Shown piece by piece: positions 1-6,868 of a stretch of DNA of 34,546 nucleotides. The notes beneath the pieces are model-generated. The model was not told where the DNA came from and did no database searches. It saw only the letters and a list, made by a program, of their open reading frames with translations. This stretch comes from Luteolibacter sp. Its GTDB lineage: Bacteria; Verrucomicrobiota; Verrucomicrobiia; Verrucomicrobiales; Akkermansiaceae. Location of the stretch: positions 1 through 34,546 of the forward strand of contig JAURCU010000016.1 in the NCBI GenBank assembly GCA_030828305.1. Reading direction: 5' to 3'. The translations under genes were made by a program, and so were the position numbers. The number at the start of each line of letters is the position of its first letter. Position 1 is the first letter of the stretch.

Positions 1-1
1 C

Positions 2-664
2 ATGAGCTCGCTCTTCAATGGCAAGAACCTCGATGGCTGGAGGCTGCACCCCGGAAGTGTTGGCCACTGGACAGTCATCGACTCAGTAATTGATTGCGAC
101 GGCCGCAGCGAAGCGCCAACTGCAGATGACAAACAGCTTTGGACCGAGGAGAGTTACGGTGACTTCGAGTTGCATGTCGATTGGCGCATTACCGAGACAC
201 CCGGCATATATAATTGTCCTACCATTCTGTCCGATGGTTCTTACAAGAAGGACGCCGCAGGAAAGGTGATTACCACGCCTACCCCCAACGCGGACTCCGG
301 CATCCTGCTGCGCGGCCAGCTCAAGAGCCAATGCAACATCTGGTGCTGGCCGGTGGGCTCAGGAGAGGTCTATGGCTATCGACGCGACATGAAGATGCCG
401 CCCGAAGTGCGTGCCGGGGTTACTCCCAAGGAGCGTGCCGATAATCCGGTGGGCGAATGGAACCGCTTCATCATCTACATGGTCGGCGATAAACTGACGG
501 TGAATCTCAATGGCAAGACGATCATCGAGGACGTAGCGCTACCCGGGGTTCCGGCCGCGGGGCCGATTGGCTTGCAACATCACGGCCAACTGCTGGATGA
601 TGGCTCCTACAACAATGCGGCCAGCCTTGTGCAATTCCGCAATCTCTACATCAAGAGGCTTTAA
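2..664 (+). CDS. DUF1080 (3-keto-disaccharide hydrolase-like) protein, possibly 5'-truncated by the window edge
   Basis: This 220-residue protein has the layout of the DUF1080 / 3-keto-disaccharide hydrolase family, a concanavalin-like beta-sandwich. It begins with SLFNGKNLDGW, has ADSGILLRG near residues 97-105, a WN...NG strand pair around residues 151-170, and ends with GPIGLQHHG and QFRNLYIK. Family members are linked to cleavage of 3-keto-glycosides made by partner oxidoreductases. The first visible ATG is at base 2, exactly where the domain starts. Most relatives carry an export signal first, so the true N-terminus may lie outside the window; I cannot tell. The next gene, a Gfo/Idh/MocA oxidoreductase, starts 13 bases downstream on the same strand, so the two are probably co-transcribed and may act in sequence. 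The family call is firm; the substrate is unknown. Confidence 0.85.
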   Translation: MSSLFNGKNLDGWRLHPGSVGHWTVIDSVIDCDGRSEAPTADDKQLWTEESYGDFELHVDWRITETPGIYNCPTILSDGSYKKDAAGKVITTPTPNADSGILLRGQLKSQCNIWCWPVGSGEVYGYRRDMKMPPEVRAGVTPKERADNPVGEWNRFIIYMVGDKLTVNLNGKTIIEDVALPGVPAAGPIGLQHHGQLLDDGSYNNAASLVQFRNLYIKRL

Positions 665-677
665 CCTCACCCACTCC

Positions 678-1955
678 ATGAAGCATTCCTTCCAAAACAC
701 CAATCGGCGCGGCTTTCTCACGAAAGCCGGTCTGACTGCTGCTGCCCTTTCTCTACCGCAAATCGCCACAGCCCAGAAATCAGGTCGCAAAAAGCTACGC
801 ATTGGCATGATTGGCTGTGGTGGCCGTGGCCGTGTTGTCGGTGATACCGCCATCAAGGATGGGCGTTTCGAGATTGTTGCGGTGGCCGACTATTTCAAGG
901 ATGCCGCCGACGGCTTGGGCGAAAGGTTCGGGGTGCCCTCCAATCGCCGCTACAGTGGCATTGAGTGCTTTAAGAAGATGATCGAAGTGGGTGAGCTCGA
1001 TATCGCTGCTGTGCTCTCACCACCATACTTTCATCCCGAGCAGGCCGAGGCAGCTGTTGAAGCGGGTTTGCACGTATGGTTGGCCAAGCCGATTGCTGTT
1101 GATGCGGTGGGCGTAGCTCGCATCGAGGCGGCAGCAAAGAGGGCGGCCGAAAAGCAGCGCTGCTTTCTCGTCGATTTTCAGACCCGGGCCTTCGAGCACT
1201 ATCAGGAAGCCGCCAAACGCGTCGCTGCCGGTGATCTCGGCGCGTTGGGTTGGGGCGAAATCGAGGGTACCTGTCCGGCATTCGATCTGCGGGCCGAGCA
1301 GACGGGTCAGGAGTCGAAACTAAAGAACTGGCTGCAGTGGAAAGACCTCTGTGGTGAGTCGATCATTGAATTCAGCATCCACTCCATCGATCTGGCGAGC
1401 CTGATGATTGGTCGCAATCCGAAGTCAGCCACGGGCTATGGTCGCCGCTTTCTACTCGATCAACTTCCCGATGGCCGCAAGAGCGACGTCCGTGACCATT
1501 GGCTGATTACTTATGACTACGGGGATGGCTTCGAGGTCATGTTCCGTGGCAAGCGTTTCGACGGTCATAACCTGCCCGATCACCATGGGCTCTATTGCAA
1601 GCTGCACGGCTCACTTGGCAGTCTCGAGACGCATTACAATGGGCCGCTGATGCTGCGCTCGAGTGTCCAGGGCAAGTCTTTCTATGGTGACCGCTACATG
1701 GTCAAGGAAATGGGTTTGGAGAAGCCACTCCACCATATCTATGTGCCTGGCATTCAGCGCAACTTCGCGACATTCCACAAGAATATCACCGAAGGTGATT
1801 TTTCTCAGGCAACGGTCGCCCCGAGTGTCGACAGCCATTATCTGGCCCTGCTCGGGCGAGATGCCGGTTACGCGGACGGTAATGTGGTGACCTGGGAGGA
1901 GACGGTGAATTCCAAGAAGGTAATGGAGTTCGATACCTCAGGTCTGCAAGTCTGA
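678..1955 (+). CDS. Tat-exported Gfo/Idh/MocA family oxidoreductase
   Basis: This 425-residue protein begins with a twin-arginine signal: NRRGFLTKAG, then a hydrophobic stretch, then a likely cleavage after ATA. A Rossmann fold follows with the nucleotide-binding loop GMIGCGGRGR near residues 46-55, and the family's AKP motif in HVWLAKPIAVD supplies the usual catalytic or cofactor-binding lysine. The length fits the family. I chose the ATG at 678 because it opens directly into the signal peptide; the open frame extends upstream to a TTG at 567, inside the previous gene. Tat export implies the protein folds with NAD(P) in the cytoplasm before translocation, as in glucose-fructose oxidoreductase. 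Its position just after a DUF1080 gene suggests it oxidises a glycoside to the 3-keto form. The sugar substrate is not readable from the sequence. Confidence 0.88.
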   Translation: MKHSFQNTNRRGFLTKAGLTAAALSLPQIATAQKSGRKKLRIGMIGCGGRGRVVGDTAIKDGRFEIVAVADYFKDAADGLGERFGVPSNRRYSGIECFKKMIEVGELDIAAVLSPPYFHPEQAEAAVEAGLHVWLAKPIAVDAVGVARIEAAAKRAAEKQRCFLVDFQTRAFEHYQEAAKRVAAGDLGALGWGEIEGTCPAFDLRAEQTGQESKLKNWLQWKDLCGESIIEFSIHSIDLASLMIGRNPKSATGYGRRFLLDQLPDGRKSDVRDHWLITYDYGDGFEVMFRGKRFDGHNLPDHHGLYCKLHGSLGSLETHYNGPLMLRSSVQGKSFYGDRYMVKEMGLEKPLHHIYVPGIQRNFATFHKNITEGDFSQATVAPSVDSHYLALLGRDAGYADGNVVTWEETVNSKKVMEFDTSGLQV

Positions 1956-2034
1956 CAACGATGTCCCGGGAGGACGACGCCTGTTCCCGTAGATAGGTCT
2001 CACGGGTCCCATGGTTTCTTCATGGGCTTGGGGC

Positions 2035-2676
2035 TCAGAATTTGGCTGCGCAATCCGACATGGAGCCAAACACCGCATCCGCCTCCTTGAAATCGATGCA
2101 GGATGTCACACGGTTTGGCACGACCCACACCGGCATGCCGGCGGCCTTGGCTGATTTCACGCCGTTCAGGGAGTCCTCAATGACCAGACAGCTTGGCGCT
2201 TCGAGCTGCAAGCGCCTGGCGGCTTCCAGATACAGATCAGGCGCGGGTTTGATACGCGCCGCGTCGCCCCGGCAGACTACCGTTTGGAAGCGCTCGGCAA
2301 GGCCGATACGCTGCAGCCATCCATCCACCCAGCGATGCGATGAACTCGATACCACGGCCGCGGGGATTTGCTTTTCATCGAGCCGGTCGAGCAGGGCCAC
2401 CACCCCGGGCATGGCTTGTGAGCCTTCCAGTTCGCTCACGATTTCCCTTTGGCGGGAGCGATCCAAGTCGTGCCAGTCGAAGCTGTTGCCCGTTAGATCC
2501 TCGAGATGGGTCTTGGGCGACCAGGTATCGAAGTCCGAGCCAATGCAGCGCGTGTAGAGCTCGAGTGGCAGATCGTGATTGTGAGCCCTGAAGGTGCGCA
2601 GCCAGGCCTGGTAGATCGCCCATTCGGTGTCGACGATGATTCCATCGAAATCAAGGAGTGCGGCGCGCATCGGCAT
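2035..2676 (-). CDS. HAD-superfamily phosphatase (beta-phosphoglucomutase-like subgroup)
   Basis: HAD hydrolase of about 213 residues. Motif I is DFDGIIVDTE at the N-terminus, with both aspartates and the E of the beta-PGM/phosphatase-like subgroup. Motif II is the serine run in VVSSSSHRW, the motif III lysine lies in KPAPDLYLEA, and motif IV is IEDSLNGVKSAKAAGM. The helical cap sits between motifs I and II. Such enzymes dephosphorylate, or isomerise, small phosphorylated metabolites. The open frame reaches a TTG at 2703, but ATG codons at 2676 and 2670 lie right in front of the conserved MRAALLDFDG start and are more likely; no clear ribosome-binding site decides between them. It is the last gene of a minus-strand run, about 40 bases after the DUF4013 gene. 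The substrate cannot be assigned. Confidence 0.85.
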   Translation of the reverse strand: MPMRAALLDFDGIIVDTEWAIYQAWLRTFRAHNHDLPLELYTRCIGSDFDTWSPKTHLEDLTGNSFDWHDLDRSRQREIVSELEGSQAMPGVVALLDRLDEKQIPAAVVSSSSHRWVDGWLQRIGLAERFQTVVCRGDAARIKPAPDLYLEAARRLQLEAPSCLVIEDSLNGVKSAKAAGMPVWVVPNRVTSCIDFKEADAVFGSMSDCAAKF

Positions 2677-2715
2677 GCCCAAGGCTTGTACGCGGATCGG
2701 CAACTCCGCAAGCGC

Positions 2716-3486
2716 TCATTGGGTGGTCTGTGGCAGAGCGGGGGGCAGATCGTCGAGTTTGGTGCTGAGGACCACTGCCATCCCGCCGCGCTCAAGGTGC
2801 AGCAGGTAGAGTTGCTTCATCAGGTGCTGCCAAGCGAAGACGACCGGGGGCATCGCGAAATACATGCCAAGGCCGAGTGTGAGAATGGCCAGTATCATCA
2901 GCGCAATACCGAGCGCAAACATGAAGAGGGATGCCACGATCAATTCCATCCAGATCAGAGCGATGAAATTTTTGGCAAAGGTGAAGTCTAAGGCTTCATT
3001 GAAGCTCTGGGTCAGGGTGGCCTTGAGGCCGAGTGGGACGACGACAAGATTCAAGGCGATGATGAGTGCGAGGTAGAAGACAATGCCTATTAGTAGAAGC
3101 GGAACCAGCAGTACAAGGCCAAGATCCGGGATGATCGCGGCAATGCCTGTGATGAAGATGGCTGCAACGATGACCACGATCATGATCACGAAAGCAAAGG
3201 CCAGACCCGTGATCAACTGGACCAAGAAGGGCCATAATCCTCGGCTGAGGTATTTCACGAAATTGTCGAAGTTGAACTCCGGATAAGCGCTGGCATCTCC
3301 CATGCTCTGATCGGCAGGGGGATCATCCGCACGGCGCCTTGCCCACAACTGGGTGATGTTCCAACCGGAGAGCAGAATCTGACCGATCAGCGGGATGAGC
3401 ATGCAAACACCTCCCAATAAGAGGTTCATTCCCCACTTCGGGCTTTTGAAGAAGTCTCTAACGGATTGGTTGTATTGCATGCTCAT
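2716..3486 (-). CDS. DUF4013-like multi-pass membrane protein
   Basis: Integral membrane protein of about 256 residues resembling DUF4013 family proteins. A short N-terminal region (SVRDFFKSPKW) leads into a hydrophobic segment (LLLGGVCMLIPLIGQILLSG). A charged loop (WARRRADDPPA) and four or more further hydrophobic segments follow, rich in Ile, Val and Leu. No catalytic motif is visible, and the family's role is unknown. I chose the ATG at 3486 because its ATGA overlaps the trmL stop codon, a typical sign of translational coupling; in-frame ATGs at 3492 and 3480 are alternatives. It lies between trmL and a HAD phosphatase on the same strand and probably shares their transcript. Confidence 0.75.
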   Translation of the reverse strand: MSMQYNQSVRDFFKSPKWGMNLLLGGVCMLIPLIGQILLSGWNITQLWARRRADDPPADQSMGDASAYPEFNFDNFVKYLSRGLWPFLVQLITGLAFAFVIMIVVIVAAIFITGIAAIIPDLGLVLLVPLLLIGIVFYLALIIALNLVVVPLGLKATLTQSFNEALDFTFAKNFIALIWMELIVASLFMFALGIALMILAILTLGLGMYFAMPPVVFAWQHLMKQLYLLHLERGGMAVVLSTKLDDLPPALPQTTQ

Positions 3487-3947
3487 GGCCATTCGGGTTG
3501 TTGCTGCCTGACCGCCTCGTACACAACAATTCCCACCGCTGTCGAGAGGTTGAGGCTGCGGGTTCCCCCCGGTGCCATCGGGATTCGCAGCGCCTGTTTG
3601 CTCTCGGCGGCAACCAAATCGGCAGGCAGTCCGCTGGTTTCGCGGCCGAAGACCAAGTAGTCACCGGGCTTGAACCTTGCATGCCAGTGCGGAGTGCTTG
3701 CCTTGGTGCTTAGCAACCAGAAGCGAGCCCCCGGGTCTGCCTGCTGGCGCAGGGAGTTGAGATCGGGCCAAGTTCGGAGCCTGACATCCTTCCAATAGTC
3801 CAGACCGGTGCGCTTCACGTGCTTGTCATCGAGCGAGAAGCCGAGAGGTCCCACCAGATGGAGAGTCGAATCGGTCGCCAGCGCCAGCCGGCCGGCGGCC
3901 CCCGCATTGTGGGGAATCTCGGGCTCGACCAGAACGAGGTGAAACAT
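3483..3947 (-). CDS. trmL: tRNA (cytidine/uridine(34)-2'-O)-methyltransferase TrmL
   Basis: This 154-residue SpoU-class (SPOUT) RNA methyltransferase matches TrmL in length and motifs. The N-terminus is LVLVEPEIPHNAGAAGRLA, the middle of the fold has LVGPLGFSLDDKHVKRTGLDYW, and the C-terminal knot carries LVFGRETSGLP followed by IPMAPGGTRSLNLSTAVGI. TrmL 2'-O-methylates the wobble nucleotide 34 of tRNA-Leu isoacceptors using S-adenosylmethionine. The protein has no extra RNA-binding extension, as expected for this minimal family. The start is an ATG with no Shine-Dalgarno sequence; the region before it is CTCTCTCTCATTT. It lies 21 bases after an unknown membrane protein gene and overlaps the start of the DUF4013 gene. 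Confidence 0.93.
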   Translation of the reverse strand: MFHLVLVEPEIPHNAGAAGRLALATDSTLHLVGPLGFSLDDKHVKRTGLDYWKDVRLRTWPDLNSLRQQADPGARFWLLSTKASTPHWHARFKPGDYLVFGRETSGLPADLVAAESKQALRIPMAPGGTRSLNLSTAVGIVVYEAVRQQQPEWP

Positions 3948-3968
3948 AAATGAGAGAGAGTAGCCGAT

Positions 3969-4610
3969 TCAAGCTTCGGGGTCTGGGCGGCGTGCCATTG
4001 TCAGCGACAGGCCGAGAGCACCAACGAACAGAAAATAGCAGGCGAGCAGTTCAAGGTAGCTTTTGCAGATCGGTGGAATTTCACTCGAAAATGCCGGGCC
4101 GAGAGCAGCCCTCCAAAAGGTGGGACTGCCGATAACCACATTGAAGACGTAGTTGATGAGCAGTGCCGCGGCGATTAGCCCGCTGCCTGCATGACGGCCA
4201 AGGTTTGAAAAAAAGTCGAGGGTCGTATGACGGTGACGCACAGCGGTGATCGCAGCGACGAGAAGGATGGCCAGAATCAGCCATTTTGCCGGAAAAGCCC
4301 AGCCGAGGATCTCAGAGACGAAATCCTCGATTTCTCCAATGAAGGCGGCAATAAAGCCCAAGCCCAGCACACGGCTCATGGGCCGATAACGGCCAGCATG
4401 CGTGCTGGAACCAAAAATCACCACGGCACATGCTGCAAGTAGCAGAGCCTGGATCATTTCCACCGTGCCGCGCTCGATCGGGATGTTGGGCCGGTTGGGT
4501 AGCCAGGCGGGCAGCAGGATGGCGGCGCATCCGGCCGAGATCATCAGAACTCGCAGCAGATTGCTGGACCAGGAGGGCTTTCTGCGGTGGGTAGGGTGGA
4601 ATTCGGCCAT
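3969..4610 (-). CDS. Unknown multi-pass membrane protein
   Basis: I do not recognise this family. The 213-residue protein has a basic N-terminus (HPTHRRKPSW), then about five or six hydrophobic segments: near residues 18-38, 52-68, 83-97, 105-121, 138-155 and 183-203. Acidic residues are embedded near the third segment (FIGEIEDFVSEILGW), a pattern that often marks functional residues within the membrane. The C-terminus, ARRPDPEA, is charged. The start is the ATG at 4610; a GTG lies one codon upstream at 4613. It is first in the minus-strand run ahead of trmL, DUF4013 and HAD, and is divergent from the ExbB gene, so the roughly 130 bases between 4611 and 4741 should hold promoters for both directions. 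Confidence 0.65.
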   Translation of the reverse strand: MAEFHPTHRRKPSWSSNLLRVLMISAGCAAILLPAWLPNRPNIPIERGTVEMIQALLLAACAVVIFGSSTHAGRYRPMSRVLGLGFIAAFIGEIEDFVSEILGWAFPAKWLILAILLVAAITAVRHRHTTLDFFSNLGRHAGSGLIAAALLINYVFNVVIGSPTFWRAALGPAFSSEIPPICKSYLELLACYFLFVGALGLSLTMARRPDPEA

Positions 4611-4673
4611 CACCCGCTGCCTAGCCGCGAGAGGTCCAGATGCAAGACAAAACAGTTCAATGCGCTCTATTTC

Positions 4674-4689
4674 AGAAGAACTTTCTTCT
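4674..4689. promoter_or_regulatory. Short inverted repeat in the divergent intergenic region
   Basis: AGAAGAA and TTCTTCT face each other across a 2-base centre, between the divergent unknown membrane protein gene and the ExbB gene. The position would suit an operator, but a 7-bp arm of purine/pyrimidine bias can occur by chance. No convincing -35/-10 pair was identified around it. Confidence 0.2.
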
Positions 4690-4741
4690 TGCCCGTTGGC
4701 CCATCATTTAAAGAGTTGGGATGTCACCTAGAGATTCAACC

Positions 4742-5527
4742 ATGATGTTCAAATCACCTCGCCCCACCCTCTCCGCAGTCTCCATCGTTCTGATTGCCCT
4801 CGCCCTCACCGCTCCCGACCTCTTGGCACAGGAAGCCAAAGGTGGTCAGGAAAGCCTGCTTCAACGTTGGGTTCTGGCCGGCGGCCAGACCATGATCTTC
4901 ATCGGAGCCGCCGTGGTCGCCTACATCGCGTTGACGGTCTACAACTCCCTGGCTCTCTCCAAGACCAAGTTTAATCCGGAAGACCTCAAGATGACCCTGC
5001 TCGATCACATGGCCAACTGCCGTGTGCGTTCCGCCATCGAACTCGCAGCCACTCATCCGTCCTATCTGGGTCGCTTGGTTGCCTACTCCTTTCCCAACAT
5101 CGACGCCACCCAACCTGAGACTCTCGGTCGTGACATGGTCGAAGATGCGATGGCGGATTTCACCATTAACGAAAACCGCAAAACCATGACCTGGATCAAC
5201 TACATTTCGGTCATCGGTCAGACCGCCCCGATGCTCGGCCTGATGGGTACGGTGATCGGCATGGTCAGCGCCTTTGCCACTCTGAAGACGGCCGGCACCC
5301 CGGACCCCGCCGTTCTTGCCGGTGATATCTCGGTGGCTCTACTCACCACCCTCTGGGGTCTGATCACCGCCGTGCCCTGTATTCTGACCTTCTACATCCT
5401 CAAAAACCGCTTCCAGTCCATGGTTGCCGATTGTGTGCACACCACCGAAGAGCTCCTCAACGCAGCGGTGGCGACCGTCAACGCCGATACTCTCTACGCC
5501 AAGATCCCCGAGGGCATCGCCGAGTGA
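4742..5527 (+). CDS. exbB: MotA/TolQ/ExbB proton channel protein (first system)
   Basis: This 261-residue inner-membrane proton-channel subunit has an N-terminal signal-like segment (about residues 10-28) ending in LLAQ. A first transmembrane helix follows (MIFIGAAVVAYIALTVY), then a cytoplasmic domain. The diagnostic ExbB pair of helices comes last: GQTAPMLGLMGTVIGMV near residues 165-181 and ISVALLTTLWGLITAVP near residues 199-215. ExbB forms a pentamer around an ExbD dimer and uses proton flow to drive periplasmic work. The start could be the ATG at 4742 or 4745 next to the signal peptide, or 4721 upstream. It is followed by two ExbD genes and two exported TPR proteins, all on the same strand. 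No TonB gene is in this cluster. Confidence 0.92.
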   Translation: MMFKSPRPTLSAVSIVLIALALTAPDLLAQEAKGGQESLLQRWVLAGGQTMIFIGAAVVAYIALTVYNSLALSKTKFNPEDLKMTLLDHMANCRVRSAIELAATHPSYLGRLVAYSFPNIDATQPETLGRDMVEDAMADFTINENRKTMTWINYISVIGQTAPMLGLMGTVIGMVSAFATLKTAGTPDPAVLAGDISVALLTTLWGLITAVPCILTFYILKNRFQSMVADCVHTTEELLNAAVATVNADTLYAKIPEGIAE

Positions 5528-5562
5528 GGGATTTGCTGGAAAATTTGCCCCGCGGGTGTAGC

Positions 5563-5679
5563 ATGACCAAACGCATCCTAGAGTATCGCGCCATCCAGCC
5601 ACTCAGCCAATTGGCCTGCCAAATTAGCGTTTATCAGGCCCGCTTGATGGCCTCGCTATTCCCAAGTTCGGAGTCCTAA
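5563..5679 (+). CDS. Possible small ORF between ExbB and ExbD genes
   Basis: A 38-codon ATG-initiated frame fills most of the 172-base gap between the ExbB and first ExbD genes and ends 20 bases before the latter. The product would be slightly basic at the start (MTKRILEYR) with a weakly hydrophobic middle and no recognised motif. There is no ribosome-binding site, but that is true of most genes here. It may be a chance frame in a spacer; I list it because the other spacings in this cluster are short and the gap is otherwise unexplained. Confidence 0.15.
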   Translation: MTKRILEYRAIQPLSQLACQISVYQARLMASLFPSSES

Positions 5680-5699
5680 AAATCAACCTCCACAAAAAC

Positions 5700-6149
5700 A
5701 TGCCCTCCTCGAAACTTCGCCGATCCGCCCCTGGCAGCGAGGACGAATGCAAATTGGACATGTCGCCCATGATCGACATGGTCTTCCTTCTGCTGATCTT
5801 CTTCATTGTGAACGCCACTGCGATCATCGTGAAAACCGACCCGGAGGTGAAGCCGCCCATCGCTAAGAACGCACAGCTTCAGGTGAACAAGGAAGGTCGC
5901 ATCGTGGTCAACGTCCGCAATGACGGCACCTACACGGCTGAGGATTTCACCATTCTTCCCGACGAGGAAGCGATCAAGGACTACGTGAAGAAGGCGCGTG
6001 ACAAGGTGGAAGCCCTCTCGATCACTCCCCGACTCCATCTTCGCGGCGACAAAGAAGCCCTTTTCAAGCATGGCCGCGTCGCGGTGCGTGCCGCTGCCGC
6101 TGCCGGCGTCAACCAGGTGCTCTTCGCCACTTTCATCCGCGAACCTTAA
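5700..6149 (+). CDS. exbD: Biopolymer transport protein ExbD/TolR family (first of a pair)
   Basis: This 149-residue ExbD/TolR protein has a short cytoplasmic N-terminus and one transmembrane helix beginning at the conserved proton-carrying aspartate: D26 in SPMIDMVFLLLIFFIV. A periplasmic domain follows, with the family pattern of small beta strands and a helix (GRIVVNVRNDGTY, then RLHLRGDKEALFKHGR). ExbD dimers sit inside the ExbB pentamer, and the aspartate couples proton flow to rotation. The leader before the ATG is CA-rich (CAACCTCCACAAAAAC) with no Shine-Dalgarno sequence. A second, non-identical ExbD gene starts 21 bases later, so the complex could contain a heterodimer. Confidence 0.92.
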   Translation: MPSSKLRRSAPGSEDECKLDMSPMIDMVFLLLIFFIVNATAIIVKTDPEVKPPIAKNAQLQVNKEGRIVVNVRNDGTYTAEDFTILPDEEAIKDYVKKARDKVEALSITPRLHLRGDKEALFKHGRVAVRAAAAAGVNQVLFATFIREP

Positions 6150-6170
6150 TCTCCATACTCTCCATCACCC

Positions 6171-6635
6171 ATGGCACGCCATAAGAGACAACAACTCGAC
6201 CCCGATGAAGAACCCGCATTGGACATCTCATCGCTGATTGACGTCTGTTTCCTTCTACTGATCTACTTCCTGGTGACCTCCACCATCAAACCCCGCGAAA
6301 GTGACCTGGGCCTCAAGTTGCCCGGCCCCGCTTCCGAAACCACTGATCCTCCTGAGATTGAGCCCATGCTCATTCACATCGAAGGTTCGGGCGCCATCTA
6401 CACTGGTCAGGAGAAGACCCCCATGGACATGGACGGCTCGTCGCGAGAAGTTCCCCTCCTGGATGCCGCTCTCAGGCTCTACAAGGATGGGGTTGATGCT
6501 GCTGGTGAAACGCCATTGGTTCAGATCTACGCCACCGATGAGTCGATGCACCAACGGGTCATCGACGTGCTCAACGCCCTTGCCGGCTTGGGTATCAACT
6601 CTGTGACCTTCACGGACCTTACTTCGGCGGACTAA
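6171..6635 (+). CDS. exbD: Biopolymer transport protein ExbD/TolR family (second of a pair)
   Basis: This 154-residue ExbD/TolR protein has a charged N-terminus (MARHKRQQLDPDEEP), then a transmembrane helix with the conserved aspartate at D24 (SSLIDVCFLLLIYFLVTST). The periplasmic domain includes IHIEGSGAIYTGQEKTPMD and a C-terminal VIDVLNALAGLGINSVTF, matching the family's final helix and strand. It differs clearly from the preceding ExbD at the N-terminus and in the periplasmic loop, so it is a diverged paralogue rather than a recent copy. The leader is again CT-rich (CTCCATACTCTCCATCACCC) without a Shine-Dalgarno. About 230 bases separate it from the large TPR gene; within them lies an imperfect hairpin (GGGCGGC at 6676-6682 with GTCGCCC at 6693-6699) that lacks a T-run. 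Confidence 0.92.
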   Translation: MARHKRQQLDPDEEPALDISSLIDVCFLLLIYFLVTSTIKPRESDLGLKLPGPASETTDPPEIEPMLIHIEGSGAIYTGQEKTPMDMDGSSREVPLLDAALRLYKDGVDAAGETPLVQIYATDESMHQRVIDVLNALAGLGINSVTFTDLTSAD

Positions 6636-6868
6636 ATCCCTCCGAATGCATCAATGGCTTGCAGCCACGAATAGCGGGCGGCGCTTTTCATGGTCGCCCT
6701 CCTCAAATCAGAATCACACTTTATCAACCGGATTGCCCATCAAAAGCATCATCCAATCATCCAGAAATGTCACAATCTCGGGGCTTTTCTGCAATTAAGA
6801 TTGAAGTCACTCAAGCCTGAGTCGCCCTCCCAGACACCTCACCAAAACCGATCCACTCCAGAACGCTC

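Noticed and set aside
1986-2026. Small inverted repeats (CCCGT/ACGGG and CCCATG/CATGGG) between the Gfo/Idh and HAD genes
   Set aside because: Stems of only 5-6 bp and no T-run on either strand; too weak to call a terminator, although the convergent position is suggestive.
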